A stretch of DNA of 64,000 nt, from assembly GCF_010728925.1 (NCBI RefSeq), contig NZ_AP022608.1, positions 5,394,001-5,458,000 on the forward strand, in the 5' to 3' direction. Positions 7,130 through 16,179 of the stretch are shown one piece after another. The notes below the pieces were generated by a model that was not told the origin of the DNA, did not search any database, and saw only the letters and a list, made by a program, of their open reading frames with translations. The position numbers and the translations under genes are program-made. Every line of letters starts with the position of its first letter. The first letter of the stretch is position 1. This stretch comes from Mycolicibacterium gadium. Its GTDB lineage: Bacteria; Actinomycetota; Actinomycetes; Mycobacteriales; Mycobacteriaceae.

Positions 7130-8767
7130 ATGTCTTCCATCACTTGTTCGGCCTTGTCGTTCGCGTTCTCCGACGGCACACCGCTGTTCACGGACCTGTC
7201 GTTCACCGTCGGCGAGGGCCGCACCGGGCTGGTCGCCCCCAACGGCGCGGGTAAGAGCACGCTGCTGCAGTTGATCGTCGGCGATCGCAAACCCACCGGC
7301 GGTTCGATCAGCGTCGACGGCTCCGTCGCCTATCTGCCGCAGACGCTGGCGTTCACGACGGAGCGGACCGTCGCCGAAGTGCTCGGCATCGCGCACGTCA
7401 TCGACGCACTCGACGCGTTGGCCGGCGGTGACGCCGGCGACGACGTGTTCGCCGCCATCGGCGACGACTGGGATGTCGAGGAACGCAGCCGCTTCCAGCT
7501 CGACCGACTCGGCCTTGGCCACCTCGACCTCGACCGGCGGCTGGGCTCGCTGTCCGGCGGCGAGGTCGTCTCCCTCGGACTGGCCGCGCAACTGCTCACG
7601 CAACCCGACGTCCTGCTGCTCGACGAGCCGACCAACAACCTCGACGTCGACGCCCGGCACAAGCTGTACGACGCGCTCGACGGCTTCACCGGATGTCTGC
7701 TGCTGGTCAGCCACGACCGCTGGCTGCTCGACCGGATGGACCGCATCGCCGAGCTGTACCGCGGCGAAATGCATTTCTACGGCGGCAACTTCACGATGTA
7801 CGAAGAGACAGTGAACGAGGCGCAGCGGGTGGCCGAGGACAACATCCGCAACGCCGAACAGCGCCTCAAGCGCGAGAAGCGCGAAATGCAGCAGTCGCGC
7901 GAGCGCGCGGCGAAACGGTCGTCCACGGCCGCACGCAACATCAAGGATGCCGGGCTGCCGAAGATCATCGCGGGCGCGATGAAGCGCAGCGCGCAGGAGT
8001 CGGCGGGCCGGATCGACGGGGTCAACGCGGCGCGAGTCGCCGACGCCAACAACCGTCTCGACGAGGCGGAACGCGCACTGCGCGACGACGACGTGCTGGC
8101 GCTGGAGCTCCCCGAGACGAACGTCCCTGCCGGCCGCACGGTCGTGCGGGCCGAAGGCCTGACCGCGCAACGCGGCGGCCGGGCGCTGTTCACCGATGCC
8201 GATCTGACCGTCCGCGGCCCTGAACGCATCGCGCTCACCGGGCGCAACGGCGCGGGCAAGTCGACGCTGCTGCGCATGATCGCCGGAGCCGCCCCGGCGG
8301 CGACATCAGATATCGGGGAGGCGGCGTCCACCGCCGGAACCGTCGCCCGTGCCGACGGCCGGGTGGCGTATCTGTCTCAGCGACTCGACCTGCTCAGCCC
8401 CGACGCCACCGTCGCGCAAAGCCTCGCCGCATCCGCGCCCAGCCTGTCCGAAACCCGGCGGATGCATCTGCTGGCCCGGTTCCTGTTTCGTGGTAACCGG
8501 ATTCACCTGCCGGTCTCGGCGCTCTCGGGCGGCGAACGGTTGCGCGCGACGCTGGCATGCGTGCTCTACGCCGAACCGGCGCCACAGCTGCTGCTGCTCG
8601 ATGAGCCGACCAACAATCTCGACTTGGTCAGCGTCGGACAGCTGGAATCGGCGCTGAACGCCTACCAGGGCGCGTTCGTGGTGGTCAGCCACGACGAGCG
8701 GTTCCTGGCGGAGATCGGTGTCCAGCGCACCCTTCGGCTATCTGGCGGACGGCTGCATCACAACTAG
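7130..8767 (+). CDS. ABC-F family ATPase (ribosome-associated, possible antibiotic resistance)
   Basis: 545 aa with two soluble ABC domains and no membrane segments. Domain 1: Walker [10 protein letters not shown] near residue 40, LSGGE, and LLLDEPTNNLD. An arginine/lysine-rich linker at about residues 225-300 (KREKREMQQSRERAAKR) corresponds to the P-site tRNA interaction motif. Domain 2: Walker A GRNGAGKST, LSGGE, and a second LLLDEPTNNLD. ABC-F proteins bind the ribosomal E site and either tune elongation or protect against ribosome-targeting antibiotics. ATG 7130 is the first start of the conserved region. The gene is not at this place in M. tuberculosis as I remember it. The leader suggests inducible control. 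Confidence 0.87.
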   Translation: MSSITCSALSFAFSDGTPLFTDLSFTVGEGRTGLVAPNGAGKSTLLQLIVGDRKPTGGSISVDGSVAYLPQTLAFTTERTVAEVLGIAHVIDALDALAGGDAGDDVFAAIGDDWDVEERSRFQLDRLGLGHLDLDRRLGSLSGGEVVSLGLAAQLLTQPDVLLLDEPTNNLDVDARHKLYDALDGFTGCLLLVSHDRWLLDRMDRIAELYRGEMHFYGGNFTMYEETVNEAQRVAEDNIRNAEQRLKREKREMQQSRERAAKRSSTAARNIKDAGLPKIIAGAMKRSAQESAGRIDGVNAARVADANNRLDEAERALRDDDVLALELPETNVPAGRTVVRAEGLTAQRGGRALFTDADLTVRGPERIALTGRNGAGKSTLLRMIAGAAPAATSDIGEAASTAGTVARADGRVAYLSQRLDLLSPDATVAQSLAASAPSLSETRRMHLLARFLFRGNRIHLPVSALSGGERLRATLACVLYAEPAPQLLLLDEPTNNLDLVSVGQLESALNAYQGAFVVVSHDERFLAEIGVQRTLRLSGGRLHHN

Positions 8768-8843
8768 TCCGCGCTGATCGCCGATCTCGACGGACAGAAT
8801 TTGCGGACCGGCAGCTACCGCGGACACGGTAAATTTGGTGCCT

Positions 8844-9965
8844 ATGGCGATCGAGCCCGATACCAGCCCGTACGGGGGCCAGACCGTGACCGGCCCGGGC
8901 TGGCCGAACGTCGACGAGGAGATGCTGGCGGCGACTGCCGCCAGGTTCGAGACGCTCGCCGCGAAGATCAGCGGCACAGTGGTCCCGCAGCAGCAGGGAC
9001 AGCTGATGAAGCTCACTGATGTGTGGGAGGGCACGGGATCGGTGGCCGCAGCGGGCGAGGCGACCACGATCATCGGCGGTCACGAAGCCAACGCGGCGCA
9101 CGCCACGGCGATCGCGATCAAGCTGCGCGCCATGGAGGCTTCGGTCGTGAAGACGAAACTCCTGGCCAACACCATCGCGCAGGAGACGCAGGCCGAAGCC
9201 GAAGCGATCGCCGCGATGCCCCTCCCCAACGCCGCCGAGCTGGCCCGCAGCCGGGTCATGATGGGCCTTTCGCAGAACATGGCCAACGTGACCACCAATA
9301 CGACCGAGCTCGCCAACACCCTCGGCGTACCGCCCAGCCTCCCGCTGCCCGGCGCCCCGACGGTGCCCGGCGCGAAGGAGGCCCAGGACGCAGGCGAGGA
9401 AGCCGCCAAACAAGCCGGTGGAGGCTCTGACCAGGCGATGCAGATGCTCAGCCAGCTGGGGTCGATGGCGGGCCAGCTCCCGCAGATGCTGATGCAGATA
9501 CCCCAGCAGATGATGCAGCCGTTGCAGCAGCTGTCCCAACCGTTGCAGCAGCTGACGTCGATGTTCGGGCAGGGCGGCAAATCGGATTCGATGGGCGCGG
9601 CCGGGCTGCCGTTCTCGGCCTTCTCCAATCACCCGCTGGCGGGCGGCGGCGGTGCGGGCGGCGGCTCCGGCATGGTGCGCGCGGCATCACTGCCCGGCTC
9701 GGGCGGTGTGCCGTCGCAGACGCCGTTGATGGCGAACCTCGTGGGCAGTGCCAAGCCGGTGTCCACCGCCCCGCCCGAGGGCGCACTGGCGGGCGCCGGT
9801 GCGGTCGGTGGGGTGGCGCCGATGGCCGCGGGCGCCGGAATGGGTGGGATGGGCCCGATGATGGGCGGTATGCGGGGCGAGAGCGGCGGCACGTCGCCGG
9901 GCCTGGCTGTGCCCGCGCCTCTCGATCATGATCTGGACGAGGACGACGTAGACGATGACTGGTGA
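8844..9965 (+). CDS. PPE/EspB-like ESX secretion-associated protein
   Basis: 373 aa. The N-terminal 165 residues are alanine-rich and predicted helical, with a WEG turn (VWEGTGS near residue 65) like the WxG element of PPE and ESX proteins. Glutamine/methionine-rich helices follow, then a glycine/methionine-rich low-complexity tail (GAGMGGMGPMMGGM) ending in an acidic stretch (DHDLDEDDVDDDW). There is no signal peptide. The layout resembles EspB, EspE and EspA. ATG 8844 lies 8 nt after TAAATT. The next gene encodes an EspC-like partner, matching the espA-espC and espE-espF order. No ESX core gene is nearby, so this is an orphan substrate pair. Family assignment is by pattern, not search. Confidence 0.62.
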   Translation: MAIEPDTSPYGGQTVTGPGWPNVDEEMLAATAARFETLAAKISGTVVPQQQGQLMKLTDVWEGTGSVAAAGEATTIIGGHEANAAHATAIAIKLRAMEASVVKTKLLANTIAQETQAEAEAIAAMPLPNAAELARSRVMMGLSQNMANVTTNTTELANTLGVPPSLPLPGAPTVPGAKEAQDAGEEAAKQAGGGSDQAMQMLSQLGSMAGQLPQMLMQIPQQMMQPLQQLSQPLQQLTSMFGQGGKSDSMGAAGLPFSAFSNHPLAGGGGAGGGSGMVRAASLPGSGGVPSQTPLMANLVGSAKPVSTAPPEGALAGAGAVGGVAPMAAGAGMGGMGPMMGGMRGESGGTSPGLAVPAPLDHDLDEDDVDDDW

Positions 9966-9977
9966 TAGGGGAGGACT

Positions 9978-10715
9978 GTGGCGCTTGGCCCACTGAAGAA
10001 GCCCGAGGGCATCAGCTGGAACGCGGCCTCGGTCGAATTGCCTGAGATACCAATGCTTCCGCCGGGTCCGGACGCGATGAGTGCGACGATCTCCGCCGTG
10101 CTGCCCACGCTGGCCGCCCAGCTGACGGCCAATGTCGCGGCGTTGCAGGCGAAGGAGCACACATACTCCGGAAAGGTGGGCGACGCACAGGCGGCGTACG
10201 CGGCTTCCGACGAGTCCGGATCGCAGTCCGTCGGTCAGGTTGTCGGCATGCTTGGCAAACTCGGCGAGCAAGCGGGCCAGCTGGCTGGTGCGCCCTCGCA
10301 GGCCGCGCAAGGCGGGTCCGGCATGTTCGGATCGCTGATCGAGCAGGTGATGAAGGCGGCCGAGGGCGGCGGAGGCGGCGAGGCTGGTCAGCGTCCGGCC
10401 GGCGGTGCGCCTGTCGGTGCCGCGCCTGTCGGGGGTGCTCCGTCGTCGGGTGCGGCGGGTCAGCCTTCCGGGCAGCCGGGCCGCGACCCGCTGGAAGAGC
10501 GGGTGGAACGCCTCGAGGAGCGCGTCGCACGGGAAGATCGGCCGCAGGAGCAGCCAGTGCAGTCCGCACCGCAACGCGAGCCCCTGCAGCGTGCTGACGA
10601 CAGCAATTTGGCGTTCGGACCTGAAAGCAGCAGGCCTGGTGCGGGTCCGGCCCCCGTCGCGCCACCGGAGTCAACGCGTCACGCCGCCGACGACGATCTG
10701 GGCCGTAGGCTCTAG
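9978..10715 (+). CDS. EspC-like type VII secretion target with YxxxD motif
   Basis: 245 aa. Residues 33-80 form an alanine-rich helix that ends in AYAASDE, that is Tyr74-xxx-Asp78, the general ESX secretion motif found at the end of the EspC/PE helix bundle. The remainder is glycine/proline/alanine-rich, with a short heptad-type coiled coil (LEERVERLEERV at about residues 172-183). GTG 9978 has a strong GGGGAGGA site at 9968-9975. It follows the PPE-like gene by 12 bases, so they are co-expressed and probably secreted as a pair. The stop overlaps the convergent AAA/TPR gene in CTAG. Confidence 0.65.
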   Translation: MALGPLKKPEGISWNAASVELPEIPMLPPGPDAMSATISAVLPTLAAQLTANVAALQAKEHTYSGKVGDAQAAYAASDESGSQSVGQVVGMLGKLGEQAGQLAGAPSQAAQGGSGMFGSLIEQVMKAAEGGGGGEAGQRPAGGAPVGAAPVGGAPSSGAAGQPSGQPGRDPLEERVERLEERVAREDRPQEQPVQSAPQREPLQRADDSNLAFGPESSRPGAGPAPVAPPESTRHAADDDLGRRL

Positions 10716-12808
10716 ACGGTTTCGGCGTCGGCCGCCTGTGCGGCGGCGTCGGCGGCCGCGCGGTGCATCCCGATGGCCGTCAAGCGGTGTGCCGCTTCGC
10801 TGAGGCCCGCCACGTCGCGGCCGACCAGTGCGCGTGCGTAGGTGAGCGCCAATTGTCCGAGCGCGCAGTCGCATTCAACGCTGACACGCGCGATAGCGTC
10901 GGCTGCGCGAAGGTCGCCGAACCGTACCGCATCGAACTGGGCCCGCAGCACGACCGCCGTCTGCCCGCCACGCTCGGCGCTACGCGCCGCGTCGCGTGCC
11001 GCCGTTACGGCGCCGTGCTTGTCGCCCCGCGCCGACATCGTCCACGCGCGTGCCAGCGCGAGTTCCGGCGCGAACAGCATCGATTTCAAACCGTGCCGAG
11101 ACTCCGCGCGCGACAACGCCTTTCCCGCCTCGACGGTCGAGCCCTGCTGGCCGAGCGCCTGTGCCAACAGCATCCAGGCCAGTGGGCCCCACGAATAACC
11201 CGTCGGCGCCAAGGCCGCCGCAGCCCTGCGCAACAGCCGAACTGCCGACTCGAGTTCGCCCTTCGCGATCAGCACGTCGGCCACCAGCACCTCGCCGATG
11301 GCGCGCCCGGGCTGTTGCAGCTGCGCGAAGTCGGTGAGCTGTTGCCCCAGGTCCTGTGCGCTGTCCAGGTCGCCCGCCATCAACAGCGCCGTGGTCTGAC
11401 CGAAGCCACTGGTGAACCGCAGCAGTCCCGGATGCCCGGCGGCGATGGCCCTTTCGGCGAATGCGTCGACGTCGGAGAACCGTCCCATGCGGGCCGAACT
11501 CAACGCCGCGGCGGCCGATGCCCACCCGATCGCAGTGTCGTCGGCCGCCGGTGACTTCAGGACCTCGTCCGCGATCTGCAGTGCCCGGGCGGGACCACCT
11601 GCGTTCATCGCGAACGTCGCCGACAACGCATCCAGAGTGGTTCGGGCGGCGGGCGAAGACACCTTGTTTCTTGTCGCCTGCAAAAACGCGGTTGCCCGCT
11701 CCGGCTGGGACAGCATCCAGAATTGATTGGCGGCCAGCGGCAAGGCCCACGCCATCAACTCGTCTTCGGACAGGGTCGACGGATCCACTTGCGCCAGAAC
11801 GGAATCAGCGTCGCGGCCGCGACCCTGCCACGCCAGTGCGTAGGCGAGTGTCAGCCGGGCGGGCAGGGACGCCGCACGTCGCAGCGCCGCCCGTCCGAGT
11901 CGCTCGGACAACTCGAGGTCGCCCAGGCGGAGCGCTTCCTGGGCGGCCTTGACCAATTCGGCGGTCGGCTGCGGCCGGTCGGCGTCCAGGGCGAGCACGG
12001 CCAGCCGCAGCAGTTCGACCACGTCTCGAGGGGGCGCGGCGCCTAGGCGTTCGACGAGCTCCGTGCGCAGTCGGCGCAGGTCCGGACCACCCAGTGCGTC
12101 GCGCACGGCATCGACGAACAGCGGATGGGCCGGTCGCACCCGATCGTCGTCGACCACGATCGCGCCTGCGGCCTCCGCCTCGGCGACGGCTTCGCGGCTC
12201 ACCAACCCGGAGATTTGAGCCAGGGGGAGCGGATCGTCGACGGCCAGGTACTCCAGGACGCGGTGAGCGGTGGGGGGTAGCGCGGCGACGAATTGCTCGA
12301 CCAGCGTGGCTACTCTGCTGTCGTCATGGCCCGCGGGTTGCAGCTCGATTCGGTCGAGCAGGTGATCCTCCCAGAGCGCCGAGACCTCCTCGGCCACAGG
12401 CCCGTTGGGCGCAACTGTCACGATGAGGTTGACTGCGCCACTCACGGCCAGCTGATGGACCAGGGCCGCCGACAACTTGTCCAGCAGGTGGGCGTCGTCC
12501 ACGACCAACAGTCGGCCATCACCGAGTGACTCACGAGCGTTCCGCAGCACCTCCGCGGTCTTGCCGGTGTCCGGTACCTCGATGAGGTGGCTGAATGCGG
12601 CGAACGGAATTGTGGCGGTCGGCGCGGTCGCAATGACCCAATCCACCCGGTCGAACCCGGTACCCAAACGCGCAACTGCGGCGCGTGCCAGCGTGGTCTT
12701 GCCGACCCCGGCGGGGCCGATGATCACCGTTCCGGCGCGAGTTCCCCAGCCGGCTTCGAGTGTCTCCAGTGCCGGTTCAAGCGGCACGGTCACCCACTCC
12801 ACTGGCAC
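10712..12808 (-). CDS. STAND-type AAA ATPase with TPR-like repeats, no HTH (Rv1204c-like)
   Basis: 698 aa. The N terminus holds an NTPase core: Walker A GPAGVGKTT near residue 31 and Walker B LLVVDDAHLL near residue 100. A winged-helix/ARC2-like region (HRVLEYLAVDDPLPLAQISGLV) follows, then about 400 residues of alanine/leucine-rich helical repeats of TPR type. The layout is that of MalT/LuxR-family regulators, but the protein ends at ADAETV and has no LuxR DNA-binding helix-turn-helix. It may be a signalling or scaffold ATPase; the function is unknown. GTG 12808 lies 6 nt after TAGACT. Divergent from the LOG gene. Confidence 0.75.
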   Translation of the reverse strand: MPVEWVTVPLEPALETLEAGWGTRAGTVIIGPAGVGKTTLARAAVARLGTGFDRVDWVIATAPTATIPFAAFSHLIEVPDTGKTAEVLRNARESLGDGRLLVVDDAHLLDKLSAALVHQLAVSGAVNLIVTVAPNGPVAEEVSALWEDHLLDRIELQPAGHDDSRVATLVEQFVAALPPTAHRVLEYLAVDDPLPLAQISGLVSREAVAEAEAAGAIVVDDDRVRPAHPLFVDAVRDALGGPDLRRLRTELVERLGAAPPRDVVELLRLAVLALDADRPQPTAELVKAAQEALRLGDLELSERLGRAALRRAASLPARLTLAYALAWQGRGRDADSVLAQVDPSTLSEDELMAWALPLAANQFWMLSQPERATAFLQATRNKVSSPAARTTLDALSATFAMNAGGPARALQIADEVLKSPAADDTAIGWASAAAALSSARMGRFSDVDAFAERAIAAGHPGLLRFTSGFGQTTALLMAGDLDSAQDLGQQLTDFAQLQQPGRAIGEVLVADVLIAKGELESAVRLLRRAAAALAPTGYSWGPLAWMLLAQALGQQGSTVEAGKALSRAESRHGLKSMLFAPELALARAWTMSARGDKHGAVTAARDAARSAERGGQTAVVLRAQFDAVRFGDLRAADAIARVSVECDCALGQLALTYARALVGRDVAGLSEAAHRLTAIGMHRAAADAAAQAADAETV

Positions 12809-12837
12809 GGCGCGAGTCTATGGCTACGTTTTAGGGT
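12809..12837. promoter_or_regulatory. Back-to-back leaderless promoters (AAA/TPR gene / LOG gene)
   Basis: 29 bp separate the divergent GTG codons. On the plus strand TACGTT (12825-12830) sits 7 nt before GTG 12838; on the minus strand TAGACT (12820-12815) sits 6 nt before GTG 12808. The hexamers are 4 bp apart, so RNA polymerase binding one would cover the other. Confidence 0.55.
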
Positions 12838-13398
12838 GTGTCCCAAGAACTCGACCGCGAATGGGCGGTCTGTGTCTACTGCGCGTCGGGACCGACGCAT
12901 CCTGAGCTGCTGACACTGGCTGAGCAGGTCGGATCCGCGATCGCGCAGCGTGGCTGGACGCTGGTATCCGGCGGGGGGAACGTGTCTGCGATGGGCGCGT
13001 TGGCGGCCGCCGCCAGGGCCCGCGGCGGTCATACCGTCGGCGTGATCCCCAAGGCGCTGGTGCATCGCGAGGTCGCCGACATAGACGCAGACGAACTCGT
13101 CGTCACCGACACCATGCGCGAGCGCAAGCAGACGATGGAGGACCGCGCAGACGCGTTCATAGCTCTGCCGGGTGGCATCGGCACGTTGGAGGAGTTCTTC
13201 GAGGCTTGGACCGCCGGCTACCTGGGTATGCACGACAAACCGGTGGTGATGCTCGACCCGTTCGGGCACTACACCGGTTTGCTCACTTGGCTGCACGGGC
13301 TGATCGACACGGGCTACGTCACCCACCGGGCGCTGGACCGGTTGGTGGTCGTCGACGACGTCGAGGCCGCTCTTGCCGCCTGCCAACCGCGTGGGTGA
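12838..13398 (+). CDS. LOG-family cytokinin riboside 5'-monophosphate phosphoribohydrolase
   Basis: 186 aa. Carries the two LOG signatures: SGGGNVSAMGALA near residue 41 and PGGIGTLEEFFEAW near residue 104 (PGGxGTxxE). LOG enzymes release free cytokinin bases from nucleoside monophosphates; the M. tuberculosis orthologue Rv1205 makes cytokinins and is a target of proteasomal turnover. GTG 12838 is placed by the leaderless promoter geometry and gives a normal-length protein. Followed by fadD6 after 61 bases. Confidence 0.92.
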   Translation: MSQELDREWAVCVYCASGPTHPELLTLAEQVGSAIAQRGWTLVSGGGNVSAMGALAAAARARGGHTVGVIPKALVHREVADIDADELVVTDTMRERKQTMEDRADAFIALPGGIGTLEEFFEAWTAGYLGMHDKPVVMLDPFGHYTGLLTWLHGLIDTGYVTHRALDRLVVVDDVEAALAACQPRG

Positions 13399-13459
13399 CG
13401 TCGAAACCCACGCCGATAGGGTGGTGTTCCGTAAGCGAACACCGGAGGGGACTCACCGC

Positions 13460-15271
13460 ATGGCCGACCAGAAATCCGGCGTCCGGAGCAGTGTCGGTCT
13501 GCTCGACATCGCCACCCGGGTTCCGCATCTGTTGATGGACGCCCCTGTGATGTTGCGCGGCGCGATGACCGGCTTCATGGCGCGCCCCACCGCGAAGACG
13601 TCGATCGGCAAGGTTTTCCAGGACCGCGCCGCGCGCTACGGCGACAAGCCGTTCCTTCGGTTCGAGGATCAGGAGCTGACCTACCGCCAGGCCAACGAGA
13701 CTGCGAACCGCTACGCCGCGGTGCTGGCCGCGCGCGGGGTCGGGCACGGCGACGTCGTCGGCGTCATGCTGCGCAACTCACCGCAGACGGTGTTGCTCAT
13801 GCTCGCCATCGTCAAATGCGGCGCCATCGCGGGCATGCTGAACTTCCACCAGCGCGGCGATGTGCTGTCCCACAGTATCGGACTGCTCGACGCCAAGACG
13901 ATGGTCGCCGAAACGGATCTGATCGAGCCGATCACCGAGAGCGGCGCCGATACCTCCGGGCTGATGACGCTCGAGGAACTGGACCGCCTCGCCTCCACCG
14001 CCCCGACCCAGGACCCGGCGACGACGGCCGCGGTGTTGGCCAAGGACAAGGCGTTCTACATCTTCACCTCGGGGACTACGGGCATGCCCAAGGCCAGCGT
14101 GATGACCCACTATCGGTGGCTGCGTGCGCTCGCCGGCTTCGGCGGTCTCGGTCTGCGGCTGCACAGCGACGACGCTCTGTACTGCTGCCTGCCGCTCTAC
14201 CACAACAACGCGCTGACGGTTGCGCTCGGTTCGACGATCAACGCCGGTGCGACGCTGGCGCTCGGCAAGTCGTTCTCCGCGTCGAAGTTCTGGGACGACG
14301 TGATCCGGTACCAGGCGACAGCGTTCATCTACATCGGCGAGATCTGCGCCTATCTGCTGAACCAGCCGGACAAGCACACCGACCGTAAGCACAAGGTGAG
14401 GGTGATCATCGGCAACGGGCTGCGGCCGGCCATCTGGGACGACTTCACCGAGAGGTTCGGGATTCCGCGCGTGTGCGAGTTCTACGGCGCCAGCGAGGGC
14501 AACACCGCATTCGTCAACGTCCTGAACATCGACAAGTCGACCGGGATTTGCCCGACGCCGGTGGCTTTCGTGGAGTACGACCCCGAAACCGGAGATCCGG
14601 TGCGCGACGACAACGGCCGCGTGCGCAAGGTCAAAACCGGTGAGCCGGGCCTGCTGCTGTCGAAGGTGAGCAACTTCCAGCCGTTCGACGGATACACCGA
14701 CAAGAAGGCCACCGAGAAGAAGCTGGTCCGGGACGCCTTCAAGGAAGGCGATTGCTGGTTCAACACCGGCGACCTGATGCGGTCGCAGGGCTTCGGGCAC
14801 GCCGCGTTCACCGACCGGCTCGGCGACACCTTCCGCTGGAAGGGTGAAAACGTCGCGACCACCGAGGTCGAGGCCGCGGTGTCGACCGATTCGCAGGTCG
14901 AGGAAGCCACGGTGTTCGGCGTCGAGGTCGAGGGGGCAGGTGGGCGCGCGGGGATGGCGGCGATCCAGCTCAAGGACGGTCAGGAGTTCGACGGTAAAGC
15001 CTTGGCCAAGGCCGTCTACGACAAGCTGCCCGGCTACGCCCTGCCACTGTTCGTCCGGGTAGTCAAAGAACTCGCACATACGTCGACGTTCAAAAGCCAG
15101 AAGGTGGACCTGCGCAAGGAGGGCTACGGGGGATCGTCGGGTGAAGGCGACGAGGACGCCGAGAAGATCGAGGACCCGATCTACGTGCTGTCCGGTCGCG
15201 AGGAGGGCTACGTCGAGTTCTACGACGAGTACCCCGACGAGGTCGCGGCGGGCAAGAAGCCCAAGAACTAG
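13460..15271 (+). CDS. fadD6: Long-chain fatty-acid-CoA ligase FadD6 (FATP-like)
   Basis: 603 aa acyl-CoA synthetase of the very-long-chain/FATP-like class. Motifs: FYIFTSGTTGMPKASV near residue 196, VCEFYGASEGN, WFNTGDL, DRLGDTFRWKGENV, and a C-terminal FKSQKVDLRKEG. The extended C terminus (DPIYVLSGREEGYVEFYDEY) is typical of this class. It converts imported or internal fatty acids to CoA esters at the membrane. ATG 13460 has GGAGGGG at 13444-13450. A TAGGGT hexamer at 13417-13422 could be its promoter, giving a short leader. Confidence 0.93.
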   Translation: MADQKSGVRSSVGLLDIATRVPHLLMDAPVMLRGAMTGFMARPTAKTSIGKVFQDRAARYGDKPFLRFEDQELTYRQANETANRYAAVLAARGVGHGDVVGVMLRNSPQTVLLMLAIVKCGAIAGMLNFHQRGDVLSHSIGLLDAKTMVAETDLIEPITESGADTSGLMTLEELDRLASTAPTQDPATTAAVLAKDKAFYIFTSGTTGMPKASVMTHYRWLRALAGFGGLGLRLHSDDALYCCLPLYHNNALTVALGSTINAGATLALGKSFSASKFWDDVIRYQATAFIYIGEICAYLLNQPDKHTDRKHKVRVIIGNGLRPAIWDDFTERFGIPRVCEFYGASEGNTAFVNVLNIDKSTGICPTPVAFVEYDPETGDPVRDDNGRVRKVKTGEPGLLLSKVSNFQPFDGYTDKKATEKKLVRDAFKEGDCWFNTGDLMRSQGFGHAAFTDRLGDTFRWKGENVATTEVEAAVSTDSQVEEATVFGVEVEGAGGRAGMAAIQLKDGQEFDGKALAKAVYDKLPGYALPLFVRVVKELAHTSTFKSQKVDLRKEGYGGSSGEGDEDAEKIEDPIYVLSGREEGYVEFYDEYPDEVAAGKKPKN

Positions 15272-15303
15272 GCGAAATCGCAGGCCCCCGTAGCCTGGAG
15301 GGC

Positions 15304-16179
15304 GTGCAGTCGACGTTTCTCGGTCGCCCGGTAGCCGGTGACCGCGCGCTGATCATGGCGATCGTCAACCGCACGCCGGATTCGTTCTACGATCGCGGCG
15401 CCACTTTCACCGACGAGGCCGCCAAGACGGCCGCCCACCGCGTGATCGAGGACGGCGCCGACATCGTCGACGTGGGCGGTGTCAAAGCAGGCCCAGGGGG
15501 GCCCGTAAACGTCGACGAGGAGATCGCCCGCGTCGTCCCCTTCATCGAATGGCTCCGCGACACCTATCCCGACCGGCTGATCAGCGTCGACACCTGGCGT
15601 GCGGTGGTGGCCAAGCAGGCCTGCGCGGCCGGTGCGGACCTGATCAACGACACCTGGGGCGGTCACGACCCAGCGCTGCCTGAGGTCGCCGCGGAGTTCG
15701 GCGCCGGATTGGTCTGTTCACACACCGGCGGTGCGGTGCCGCGCACCCGCCCGTTCCGCGTCAACTACGGCATCTCCGAACGCGGCGTCGTCGACGATGT
15801 CATCGCAGAGGTAACCGCCGCGGCCGAGCGTGCGGTCGCTTCCGGGGTCGCGCGGGACGCCATCTTGATCGATCCGACCCACGATTTCGGCAAGAACACT
15901 TATCACGGTCTTAGTTTGTTGCGCCACGTAAAAGACCTTGTAAATACTGGATGGCCGGTCCTGATGGCGCTGAGCAACAAAGATTTCGTCGGGGAAACTC
16001 TGGGTGTGGACCTGACTGAACGCCTGGAAGGCACATTGGCTGCGACCGCACTGGCCGCCGCCGATGGCGCCGCCATGTTCCGAGTGCATGAGGTGAGTTC
16101 CACTCGACGCGTACTGGAAATGGTCGCGTCGATCCACGGAACGCGTCCACCGACGCGCACAGTGAGGGGACTGGCATGA
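15304..16179 (+). CDS. folP2: FolP2, dihydropteroate synthase homologue
   Basis: 291 aa pterin-binding TIM barrel: MAIVNRTPDSFYDRG, then DGADIVDVGGVKAGPG, DLINDTWGG, and ILIDPTHDFGKNTYHGL. The second mycobacterial paralogue (Rv1207) is reported to lack folate-pathway dihydropteroate synthase activity, so the true substrate is uncertain. GTG 15304 lies 7 nt after TAGCCT; GGAGGG is only 1 base from the GTG, too close for a normal Shine-Dalgarno, so leaderless initiation is favoured. The TGA overlaps the gpgS start (ATGA). Confidence 0.92.
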   Translation: MQSTFLGRPVAGDRALIMAIVNRTPDSFYDRGATFTDEAAKTAAHRVIEDGADIVDVGGVKAGPGGPVNVDEEIARVVPFIEWLRDTYPDRLISVDTWRAVVAKQACAAGADLINDTWGGHDPALPEVAAEFGAGLVCSHTGGAVPRTRPFRVNYGISERGVVDDVIAEVTAAAERAVASGVARDAILIDPTHDFGKNTYHGLSLLRHVKDLVNTGWPVLMALSNKDFVGETLGVDLTERLEGTLAATALAAADGAAMFRVHEVSSTRRVLEMVASIHGTRPPTRTVRGLA

